From contig QILU01000209.1 of NCBI GenBank assembly GCA_003233475.1, positions 1-6,044 on the forward strand: DNA of 6,044 nt, written 5' to 3'. Made by a program: the position numbers and the translations under genes. Within the stretch, counting starts at the first letter, position 1, and each line of letters starts with the position of its first letter. Source of the DNA: Ahrensia sp. Its GTDB lineage: Bacteria; Pseudomonadota; Alphaproteobacteria; Rhizobiales; Rhizobiaceae. The notes below the pieces were generated by a model, which worked only from the letters and a program-made list of their open reading frames with translations, was not told the DNA's origin and ran no database searches. This document shows positions 1-6,044 of this stretch, in pieces.

Positions 1-2
1 GA

Positions 3-801
3 GCTTTGATTTCTCCCACCGATCCTGTCGCGGTTTTAAGTCTGCTGAAGTCAATAAATGTCCCGGCTAGACTTGAAGCAAAAATTGCGGGGGAATCCTT
101 GTTTAACGACGGGGTTGGGGTGGTTGTATTTTCTATCCTCTTGACCATCGCCACCAGCACAGGCGCCGCGCAAGTAACAGCGTTGAATGTGGCGGAATTG
201 TTTGTTGTGGAAGCTCTTGGGGGTGCCGCACTAGGCGCTCTAACGGGGTGGATTGCCTACAAGCTTATGGCGACAATGGATGAGCATATGCTTGAAATTT
301 TGCTTACCCTGGGAATTGTTGCAGCTACCTATGCCATTGGTGGCCGGATTGCTGATTGGTAACCGCGGGGCTTCAGTTGCGATGAGTGATGATACCCGCA
401 AACATTTGTTTAGTTTTTGGGAGTTGATTGACGAGATTTTGAACTCGGTCCTTTTCTTATTGATTGGCCTGGAAGTGCTGTTAATTACATTCGATCCATC
501 ATTTGCATGGTTGGCTGTTGCCACCATCCCACTTGTTTTGGCATCGCGGTTTATATCGGTTTCCACGCCGATAATGTTGTTGTCGTTCAAGCAGACATTC
601 AATGCCGGGGCGATACCTGTCTTAACCTGGGGTGGGTTGCGCGGGGGTATTTCCGTTGCCCTGGCGCTATCGCTACCGGACATTCCTGAAAAATCTTTAT
701 TGCTTACCTGCACCTACGCGGTGGTATTGTTCTCTATCATTGTGCAGGGTTTAACTGTAAAATCGGTGGTGAACCGAACGGTTGATCCAACTCTTTTGTG
801 A
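3..801 (+). pseudogene. CPA1-type Na+/H+ (cation:proton) antiporter, 5'-truncated by the window, with an internal deletion/frameshift
   Basis: Integral inner-membrane antiporter of the NhaP/CPA1 class, which exchanges Na+ (or K+) for H+. The first part is read in the frame of position 3 and shows the family's SPTDPVAV motif (from about 12) and GESLFNDGVG, whose Asn-Asp pair is encoded at 105-110; the acidic residue here is the ion-binding site in the family. That frame stops with TAA at 360-362. The rest is read in the next frame and gives VAGLLIGNRG, FWELIDEILN, LFLLIGLEV and WGGLRGGIS (628-654), ending at TGA 799-801. Homologues carry a conserved LHVSGP-type segment between the TYA and VAGLLIGN motifs; here it is absent, so the break at about 333-343 looks like a deletion of 3n+2 bases (about 38), not a single-base error. 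The missing segment is part of a core helix, so the product is probably non-functional. The gene start lies outside the window. The family call is secure; whether the break is biological or an assembly fault cannot be told from here. Confidence 0.85.
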
Positions 802-805
802 GGGA
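800..805 (+). promoter_or_regulatory. Ribosome binding site of the di-heme protein gene, overlapping the antiporter stop
   Basis: GAGGGA lies four bases before the ATG at 810 and overlaps the antiporter stop codon TGA (799-801). An in-frame TAA at 807-809 directly precedes the ATG, so no longer start is possible. The layout suggests translation coupled to the end of the antiporter reading frame. Confidence 0.6.
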
Positions 806-809
806 ATAA

Positions 810-2084
810 ATGCAATTTTGCACTTGGCTCATTGGGTTTTGGTTGGTGAGCGCGGTTTTGGCGTTTGGGGAGGAATTGCCCAAGCCAATACAGGATGGTG
901 ATTACAGAACCTATACTTCCGCTGAAATTAAGCTTGGGCAATTGCTGTTTTCGGACCGCATTTTATCTGGTACATATCGGGTATCGTGCGCCACTTGTCA
1001 TAGCTTTGACCGGGCTTCGTCAAATGGATTTCGCCTGGATGGTATGGTTCCCGTTGAAGGGGATGATTTAGCAATCAATGGGTTGCCGCTCTATGATGTT
1101 TTTAAGCCATCTGCAAAACACGCCCCGACATTGTTCAATCTGGGGGCAAAGGAATTTACGGTATTGTTTTCTGATGGGCGGGTGGCGCGGAAAAAGAACG
1201 GGCAGTTTATCGCTCCCGCAGCCAATGAATTACCAGACGGGCTTCGGGATGTTCTGGCGGTTCAAGCCCTGTTCCCGGCTGTTACGGGGGACGAATTGGT
1301 AGGCAATGTGGAAAACGAAATTTCGGCGGTGGCGCATTTGGGCAATGCCGCTATCTGGGCAGCGCTGACAAAACGGGTGCAGGACTTGCCCGACTATTGG
1401 CCCTATTTTCAGGCGGCGTATCCACGCTTAAAGCGCCGACAGGAGATATCCATCGTGGAGATTGCCAATGCAATTTCGGCATTTGTGGGCAGCGAATGGC
1501 GTAGTGACCAGTCCCCGTTCGACGCCTATTTGCGTGGGGATGACAGTGCTCTTAATGCACAAGAAAAACGCGGGCTGAAGTTGTTTTATGGAGCGGCGCA
1601 ATGCAGCGATTGTCATAGCGGGTCGTTTCAAACAGATAACCAGTTTTACTTTGCCCCAAATTCGTTTTGGCGGTTTGATGTTGAGAAGAATGAACGGACT
1701 GGAGACATTAATTTAGGTCGTTATAAAGTGAGTGGAAAAGAAAACGAGAAATTCAAAATCCGCACCCCTTCGTTGCGTAATGTGGCGAGAACTGCACCCT
1801 ATGGTCACGCGGGCGGGGTTGAATCTCTGCGTAAAATGATTTCACTCCATTTGGAACCGGAGCGTGCTTTACAAGAAATGCAAAGTGATATTGTTAGGCT
1901 CGGTTTGACTGAAGATGTATCAAACGCGTCGCAAAATCTTAAATACAAGGGAAAAGTCGATTTACGCTCCGACATTGTGATAAATGATCTGCTGGCATTT
2001 CTTGAAGCGCTAACAGATAAAAAAAGCCTCACCGGACGATTGGGAAAACCGAAAGATGTTCCCAGTTCTTTGGTGTTGGACTAG
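810..2084 (+). CDS. MauG/cytochrome c peroxidase-like di-heme c-type protein, exported
   Basis: A 424-residue protein with two c-type heme attachment sites, CATCH at residues 60-64 and CSDCH at 265-269, spaced as in the two-domain CcpA/MauG family. Family members act in the periplasm, reducing H2O2 or carrying out MauG-like oxidations through paired hemes. Residues 1 to about 20 are hydrophobic with a plausible Ala-type cleavage site, although the n-region has no positive charge. Other family marks are LGQLLFSDRILSG (42-54), HAPTLFN (104-110), SDGR (121-124), SPFDAYLRGDD (235-245), and RTPSLRNVARTAPYGHAGG (318-336). The usual FWDGR motif, whose Trp sits between the hemes in studied members, reads FSDGR here, and no His is evident at the classical distal position of the first heme. 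I recall a related subfamily reading FHDGRV at this site, so this may be a subfamily trait. The start is fixed by an in-frame stop just upstream. The substrate is unknown; peroxidase activity should not be assumed. Confidence 0.88.
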   Translation: MQFCTWLIGFWLVSAVLAFGEELPKPIQDGDYRTYTSAEIKLGQLLFSDRILSGTYRVSCATCHSFDRASSNGFRLDGMVPVEGDDLAINGLPLYDVFKPSAKHAPTLFNLGAKEFTVLFSDGRVARKKNGQFIAPAANELPDGLRDVLAVQALFPAVTGDELVGNVENEISAVAHLGNAAIWAALTKRVQDLPDYWPYFQAAYPRLKRRQEISIVEIANAISAFVGSEWRSDQSPFDAYLRGDDSALNAQEKRGLKLFYGAAQCSDCHSGSFQTDNQFYFAPNSFWRFDVEKNERTGDINLGRYKVSGKENEKFKIRTPSLRNVARTAPYGHAGGVESLRKMISLHLEPERALQEMQSDIVRLGLTEDVSNASQNLKYKGKVDLRSDIVINDLLAFLEALTDKKSLTGRLGKPKDVPSSLVLD

Positions 2085-2103
2085 GTTTGGACGGGATTAC
2101 GTC

Positions 2104-2108
2104 AGGAG
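2104..2108 (+). promoter_or_regulatory. Ribosome binding site of the threonine aldolase gene
   Basis: AGGAG sits six bases before the ATG at 2115. It supports this start, which adds about 13 residues before the conserved IDLRSDT motif compared with enzymes that begin at that motif. Confidence 0.65.
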
Positions 2109-2114
2109 AAATTC

Positions 2115-3176
2115 ATGTATGCATCAATGCCAAAAACCGCTGGAACAAATAGCCTGATTGATTTGCGCAGCGATACCGTCACTCGCCCGAGCCCGGGTAT
2201 GATAAAAGCCATGGCCTCCGCAGAGGTGGGTGATGATGTTTATGGAGATGATCCAACCGTAAACTCTCTTGAAGAAAGAACGGCTGATCTATTGGGTAAA
2301 GAAGCTGCATTGTTTGTGGTTTCGGGAACCCAAAGCAATTTGTTGGCACTTATGAGCCATTGCGGGCGAGGGGATGAATATATTGGTGGGCTGGATTATC
2401 ATATTTCCAATTATGAAGCCGGGGGTGCGGCTGTTCTTGGCGGCATTTCACCAAAACATTTGGCGCTTAATGGGAATGGCGGACTTAACCCCGAAGATGT
2501 TGAGGCCGCAATTCAACCAGATGATTCCCACTTTGCCATCACAAGACTTGTATGCTTGGAAAACACCTATGGCGGAAAAGTGGTGACTCAGGGGGATATT
2601 GAACGGGTTGCGGAAGTCGCCCGCAAAAACGATTTGAAGGTGCATATGGATGGGGCGAGGTTGATGAATGCTGCGGTGAAATCCGGCAAAACGGCAGCTG
2701 AACTTGGTTCGAATATGGACAGTGTTTCTCTTTGTCTTTCAAAAGGGCTTGGTGCTCCGGTGGGTTCGGTGCTGTGCGGTACCAAGGAGCTTATCTCCCA
2801 GGCCAGGCGAACTCGAAAAATGTTGGGAGGCGGAATGCGTCAGGCCGGAATTTTGGCGGCATGCGGTCATTACGCGTTGGAAAACAACACCGAACGCCTG
2901 GAGGAAGATCATCAAAACGCCAAAACGATGGCTAACAGACTGCTCGAAATTGATGGTTTGAAGATTGATTTGAATAGCGTGCAGACCAATATGATCTGGC
3001 TGAATGTGTCGGGAAACGGTAAGGGGGGCCTGTCTGAACATATGATGCAAAGAGGAATGGTGATTTCAAATCCTGACGGAGCGAACAATACCGTGCGGCT
3101 CGTCACGCACCTTGATTTTGATACTTCCCACATCGACAAAGTGGTGGATGGGTTTGCAACCTGGTTGGGAAAATAA
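2115..3176 (+). CDS. ltaE: Low-specificity L-threonine aldolase (PLP-dependent, fold type I)
   Basis: Cytosolic enzyme that cleaves L-threonine or L-allo-threonine to glycine and acetaldehyde, and acts on other beta-hydroxy amino acids. The 353 residues match the family from end to end: IDLRSDTVTRP (15-25), GDDVYGDDPTVNSLE (39-53), SGTQSN (70-75), the PLP-stacking His in DYHISNYEAGG (His96), LENTYGGKV (148-156), HMDGARLMNA (177-186) with the cofactor-binding Asp179, and the Schiff-base lysine Lys210 in LSKGLGAPVGS. RKMLGGGMRQAG (234-245) is the usual glycine-rich segment. The length is near normal, with a short N-terminal extension supported by a good ribosome binding site. It starts 30 bases after the di-heme protein gene, probably in the same transcript, but no shared pathway is evident. 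All key residues are present, so it should be active. Exact stereochemical preference (L-threonine or L-allo) cannot be read from the sequence. Confidence 0.93.
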   Translation: MYASMPKTAGTNSLIDLRSDTVTRPSPGMIKAMASAEVGDDVYGDDPTVNSLEERTADLLGKEAALFVVSGTQSNLLALMSHCGRGDEYIGGLDYHISNYEAGGAAVLGGISPKHLALNGNGGLNPEDVEAAIQPDDSHFAITRLVCLENTYGGKVVTQGDIERVAEVARKNDLKVHMDGARLMNAAVKSGKTAAELGSNMDSVSLCLSKGLGAPVGSVLCGTKELISQARRTRKMLGGGMRQAGILAACGHYALENNTERLEEDHQNAKTMANRLLEIDGLKIDLNSVQTNMIWLNVSGNGKGGLSEHMMQRGMVISNPDGANNTVRLVTHLDFDTSHIDKVVDGFATWLGK

Positions 3177-3242
3177 AGCGTTTTAAGCGAATGTTTACCC
3201 TAATTGTCGAAGCTGAACTGCGTTTTGCAATGGGTAGAGTTT

Positions 3243-3473
3243 ATGCGCTTAATATTAATTGTACTGGCTTTGGTAGTCTTCAGTTTGGGCGATGTTTCAT
3301 CGGCCCCAAAGCCTGTGGATTCTGACAAAGTTGCCAATAAAATTGATCCGATCATCACTGGCAAGCGGGTTACGCCGGAGCAATATCAACGCTGGCTTGC
3401 GGTGCGCCAATTGGCAATAAAATGCCCGGATTGCACCATTCCACAGCCTTTTCCGACAGAAAATTCAGATTAA
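3243..3473 (+). CDS. Small secreted protein of unknown function with a CxxC pair
   Basis: A 76-residue protein that I do not recognise. It begins MRLILIVLALVVFSLG, a typical Sec signal peptide with a positive n-region and hydrophobic core, and could be cleaved around residues 20-21 (VSS/A or SSA/P). No lipobox is seen. The mature part of about 55 residues is hydrophilic, has one patch likely to be helical (VTPEQYQRWLAVRQLAIK, 43-60), then CPDC at 61-64 and a proline-rich tail. The CxxC lacks the following His, so it is not a heme c site; it may be a disulfide or a metal ligand pair. I prefer the ATG at 3243 to the in-frame TTG at 3204, because the signal peptide then starts at residue 1 and GGGTAGAG just upstream is a weak ribosome binding site. 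It lies 66 bases after the aldolase gene, and its stop is one base from that of the convergent SulP gene. Confidence 0.6.
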   Translation: MRLILIVLALVVFSLGDVSSAPKPVDSDKVANKIDPIITGKRVTPEQYQRWLAVRQLAIKCPDCTIPQPFPTENSD

Positions 3474-3474
3474 T

Positions 3475-5082
3475 TTAGTGCCCGCCGAGTTGTCCCGTTT
3501 TGACGTGGTAGTCGACTGGCAGGTGGTATTCAGGATCGTCATCTGAATCGACCATTAATTGCCCCGCTCTGTTCAGCAGGAAATGGCAATCTCTTGAGAG
3601 GCGGCGCAATTGTAGGGTTTTGCCATGGGCTTCATATTTAGAGGCCAGAGCTTCAATGGCTTGTAGAGCGGATTGATCAACGACACGGCTGTTGATGAAA
3701 TCTACAATGACCAAATCCGGGTCTTGTTCCGGTTGGAAAAGTTCTGAAAACCCCTCTGCTGAGCCGAAGAACAATGGTCCCTCTATCGCATATATTTTCG
3801 TGCCGTCTTTAGTTTCATTGATATTAGCACGGATGCGGGTAGCGTTGTTCCAGGCATAGGCGAGGGCTGAAACGATTACCCCAACCACGACGGCCATAGC
3901 TAAGTCCGTGGCGACGGTAACGATGGTTACAAGGATGATGACCAACGCATCGATGAGCGGAATTTTTCCGAATAATTTTAAGCTGCTCCAGGCAAATGTG
4001 CCAATCACCACCATGAACATGACACCGACCAAAGCGGCCAGTGGAATCTGCTCAATGAGGGGAGAGGCGATAACGATGAAGGCTAAGAGAAAGAGAGCTG
4101 CCGAAATTCCAGAAAGACGGGTGCGCCCCCCTGATTTCACATTGATCATGGATTGACCGATCATCGCGCAGCCGCCCATGCCCCCAAAAAACCCTGTCAC
4201 GGTGTTGGCCGCGCCCTGGGCGATACACTCTTGAGATGCGCCCCCTTTATCTCCCGTGATCTCACCCACAAGGTTAAGGGTGAGAAGACTTTCAATAAGG
4301 CCGATGGCTGCAAGAATAAATGCATAAGGGAGAATTATCTGAAAGGTTTCTAAGGTGAGTGGAACGGAGGGAATATGGAAAACCGGCAAGCCGCCTTTGA
4401 TAGAAGCGAGATCCCCAACACTTGGGATATTGATGCCAAAGGCAAGCACTATGCCTGCAACTATTCCGATGCCCGCCAAAGGTGCAGGGATTGCAGTGGT
4501 GAGCTTTGGCATGAAATGGATGATCAGCATGGTGAGGATCACAAGCCCCAACATCAGCAGAAGCGGCAAACCGCTCATCCAGGTTTTTACTCCGTCGGCA
4601 TCGGTGATTTGAAACTGGGTCATTTGAGCCAGGAAAATGACGATGGCCAGACCGTTCACAAAACCTAACATTACGGGGTGAGGGACGAGACGAATGAATT
4701 TACCGAGTTTGAAAATGCCGGCCAGTATTTGCAGAATACCCATCAGCACCACTGTGGCGAAAAGATATTCAACACCGTGTTGGGCAACCAATGCCACCAT
4801 CACCACGGCCAGTGCGCCCGTAGCACCAGAGATCATTCCCGGACGCCCACCAAAAATAGCGGTGATCAGGCCCACAATAAATGCGGCGTACAAACCCACA
4901 AGCGGATGAACTCCTGCCACAAAGGCAAACGCTACGGCCTCAGGGACGAGGGCGAGGGCAACAGTTAAGCCGGCGAGTATTTCTATTTTTATGATAGAGG
5001 GGGTAAAATGAGCAAAATCAACATGCTTGCGTTCATCAGAATTGAGACGCCGAGCAAAAGCAGCGAGGGTAGGCTTGATCAT
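3475..5082 (-). CDS. SulP/SLC26 family inorganic anion transporter with C-terminal STAS domain
   Basis: A 535-residue inner-membrane transporter. Members of this family carry sulfate, bicarbonate or other anions, commonly coupled to Na+ or H+. The membrane domain (about 32-410) opens with the family signature around IEILAGLTVALALVPEAVAF (33-52), followed by HPLVGLYAAF (59-68), GGRPGMISGATGALAVVMVA (78-97) and PHPVMLGFVNGLAI (134-147). GGMGGCAMIGQS (300-311) and TRLSGISAAL (321-330) fit the second structural repeat. A STAS domain follows (about 428-500), with IYAIEGPLFFGSAEGF (430-445), a DLVIVDF strand (456-462) and VVDQSALQAIEAL (467-479), where STAS proteins have the D-x-S loop. The start is ATG at 5082, with a weak GGA-type binding site six bases upstream. 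The length is normal and no break is seen. Substrate cannot be assigned: no carbonic anhydrase or sulfate-assimilation gene is next to it in the window. Confidence 0.92.
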   Translation of the reverse strand: MIKPTLAAFARRLNSDERKHVDFAHFTPSIIKIEILAGLTVALALVPEAVAFAFVAGVHPLVGLYAAFIVGLITAIFGGRPGMISGATGALAVVMVALVAQHGVEYLFATVVLMGILQILAGIFKLGKFIRLVPHPVMLGFVNGLAIVIFLAQMTQFQITDADGVKTWMSGLPLLLMLGLVILTMLIIHFMPKLTTAIPAPLAGIGIVAGIVLAFGINIPSVGDLASIKGGLPVFHIPSVPLTLETFQIILPYAFILAAIGLIESLLTLNLVGEITGDKGGASQECIAQGAANTVTGFFGGMGGCAMIGQSMINVKSGGRTRLSGISAALFLLAFIVIASPLIEQIPLAALVGVMFMVVIGTFAWSSLKLFGKIPLIDALVIILVTIVTVATDLAMAVVVGVIVSALAYAWNNATRIRANINETKDGTKIYAIEGPLFFGSAEGFSELFQPEQDPDLVIVDFINSRVVDQSALQAIEALASKYEAHGKTLQLRRLSRDCHFLLNRAGQLMVDSDDDPEYHLPVDYHVKTGQLGGH

Positions 5083-5094
5083 ATTGTTTCCAGG

Positions 5095-5116
5095 GAGGGG
5101 GAGACGTGCGCCCCTC
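5095..5116 (-). promoter_or_regulatory. GC-rich inverted repeat in the leader of the SulP gene
   Basis: On the - strand GAGGGG (5116-5111) can pair perfectly with CCCCTC (5100-5095) across a 10-base loop. The 3' arm ends 12 bases before the ATG of the transporter, and only three bases before its GGA ribosome binding site. No T-run follows, so it is not an intrinsic terminator. It could stabilise the messenger or influence ribosome access; its role is inferred only from position. Confidence 0.35.
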
Positions 5117-5201
5117 TTAACGCATGAATTGAAAAAATGAAGCCTTTGAAGGAAACTATATGTTTTAATTTACCCCTGCGCGCGCGCCCAATGGAAATTC
5201 C

Positions 5202-6044
5202 TTATTGCGCGAAACTAGATTTGGTGCGTTTTGGACTATTCACACTCATATGGGCGGTAATTCTCAAGCCAATGATGGCCAAAAGCATGCAGAACCAGAC
5301 GGGATCAGACCTTCGGAAGAAAAAGCTTTCCAGGCTCGCTCCTAGTGCGGTGAATATCCAAATGCTTATGAACAATGCTGCCAATCGAGAGGCGTTGCCC
5401 GTATCCGGGATGCGCAGATAATCGCGGATCGGCATGATAACCAGAGCAAAGATTACCACTATCATGCCCGGAATTCCAAAGGCAATCGCACCATCCATCC
5501 AGGAATTATGACCGTGTACAATACCACGTACATCCCATGAAAGATCAATGGGTTGAGGGATGTTGAAGACGCGGGCAGTGCCCCAAAAGCTTTCAAAGCC
5601 GTAACCCATCCAAGGCTCGATCTGGACATATTTCAGCCCGAATGTCCAAAGGTCAACGCGGCCAGTGTAATCAAGGCCGGGGATATATTCTTGTAATGCT
5701 AACAAAATCGGGGGGTGAATTATTCCGCCCAGGGTGGCAATTATCAGCCCGACAACGGGCAGCAATATGAAAAATACCCGCAACAGGCCAATTTTCATCC
5801 ACCTGGCAATCGCCGCGGAAAAAATTGCAACGGGAAGAATTCCCAGCACGGTTTTTGATCCGGCATTAAACACAAACACAATAGTCAGTACTAATAACAG
5901 GAACCCAAGGAAGCCGCGCCCATTTCGCATCGCGAACAGCCCAATCATGAAAAAGACTCCCATGACATAACTGGCTACGTTTTTGTGATCATAAACGCCG
6001 CGCCACAGGCCTTCATGCTGGGCTTCGAAGCCACCGGCCGGGTG
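5202..6044 (-). CDS. O-antigen ligase / ExoQ-like polysaccharide polymerase family membrane protein, N-terminus outside the window
   Basis: The C-terminal 280 residues of a polytopic inner-membrane protein of the O-antigen ligase/Wzy_C superfamily, whose members ligate or polymerise lipid-linked sugar chains on the periplasmic face. The frame is open from the stop at 5202-5204 to the window edge, so the ATG at 5963 is internal: the residues before it read WRGVYDHKNVAS (14-25), a family motif. Next come hydrophobic segments at about 29-40, 46-62, 66-80 and 86-106, then a large periplasmic loop (about 107-185) with the TGRVDLW motif (127-133), EPWMGYGFESFW (143-154) and HGHNSWMDG (177-185). His179 (codon at 5508-5510) matches the conserved histidine of the WaaL/ExoQ HN motif. 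Further membrane segments follow at about 189-206, 217-235 and 246-260, with a basic tail. The family call is firm. Whether it acts on LPS O-antigen, an exopolysaccharide or a protein glycan needs the neighbouring genes beyond the edge. Confidence 0.85.
   Translation of the reverse strand, partial: HPAGGFEAQHEGLWRGVYDHKNVASYVMGVFFMIGLFAMRNGRGFLGFLLLVLTIVFVFNAGSKTVLGILPVAIFSAAIARWMKIGLLRVFFILLPVVGLIIATLGGIIHPPILLALQEYIPGLDYTGRVDLWTFGLKYVQIEPWMGYGFESFWGTARVFNIPQPIDLSWDVRGIVHGHNSWMDGAIAFGIPGMIVVIFALVIMPIRDYLRIPDTGNASRLAALFISIWIFTALGASLESFFFRRSDPVWFCMLLAIIGLRITAHMSVNSPKRTKSSFAQ

Noticed and set aside
253..801. A separate complete gene starting at TTG 253
   Set aside because: The residues encoded from 253 to about 333 in this frame do not resemble a membrane transporter; they are the shifted reading of the antiporter's first part. 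Family similarity in this frame begins only at about 337.
3204..3242. Longer 89-residue form of the small secreted protein starting at TTG 3204
   Set aside because: The extra 13 residues would put polar residues before the signal peptide, and there is no ribosome binding site before the TTG; the ATG at 3243 gives a normal signal peptide.
3177..3242. Promoter for the small secreted gene
   Set aside because: TTTACC at 3194 and TTGTCG at 3204 were tried as -35 boxes, but no convincing -10 box lies at the correct distance.
4678..4968. Histidine-rich open frame on the + strand
   Set aside because: It lies wholly antisense to the SulP membrane domain and its His/Asn-rich composition is what the reverse complement of hydrophobic codons yields; no ribosome binding site supports it.
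5178..5185. GCGCGCGC run as a terminator stem for the polysaccharide gene
   Set aside because: It is self-complementary but leaves no loop when folded and no T-run follows, so it does not make an intrinsic terminator.
5137..5421. Open frame on the + strand across the gap before the polysaccharide gene
   Set aside because: Most of it is antisense to the well-supported O-antigen-ligase family gene, and the product resembles nothing known.

Overview
This 6,044-base window looks like ordinary chromosome from a Gram-negative bacterium. The gene content (MauG-type di-heme protein with an export signal, CPA1 antiporter, SulP transporter, O-antigen-ligase-type membrane protein) and the moderate GC content suggest Pseudomonadota, perhaps an alphaproteobacterium; that placement is an impression, not a proof. 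I see no tRNA, rRNA, CRISPR array, insertion sequence or phage gene.

Left block, + strand, about 1-3473. The window opens inside a CPA1-type Na+/H+ antiporter gene (3-801). It carries a reading-frame break near 333-343, where a conserved stretch of about 13 residues also appears to be missing, so it is best read as a pseudogene or a recent deletion allele. Eight bases after its stop comes a two-heme, MauG/cytochrome c peroxidase-like protein (810-2084), then after 30 bases a PLP-dependent low-specificity L-threonine aldolase (2115-3176), and after 66 bases a small secreted protein with a CxxC pair (3243-3473) that I cannot assign to a family. The tight spacing of the first three suggests co-transcription; no pathway obviously links them.

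Right block, - strand, 3475-6044. A SulP/SLC26 anion transporter with a C-terminal STAS domain (3475-5082) ends one base from the stop of the small secreted gene, so the two blocks converge with no intergenic terminator. Its leader carries a short GC-rich inverted repeat just before the start. Upstream of it on the same strand, after 119 bases, is the C-terminal 280 residues of an O-antigen ligase/ExoQ-like polysaccharide polymerase (5202-6044), cut off by the window edge.

I see no new multi-gene system. The points most worth a second look are the broken antiporter, the replaced inter-heme tryptophan and unusual ligand set of the di-heme protein, the orphan secreted CxxC protein, and the leader hairpin of the SulP gene.
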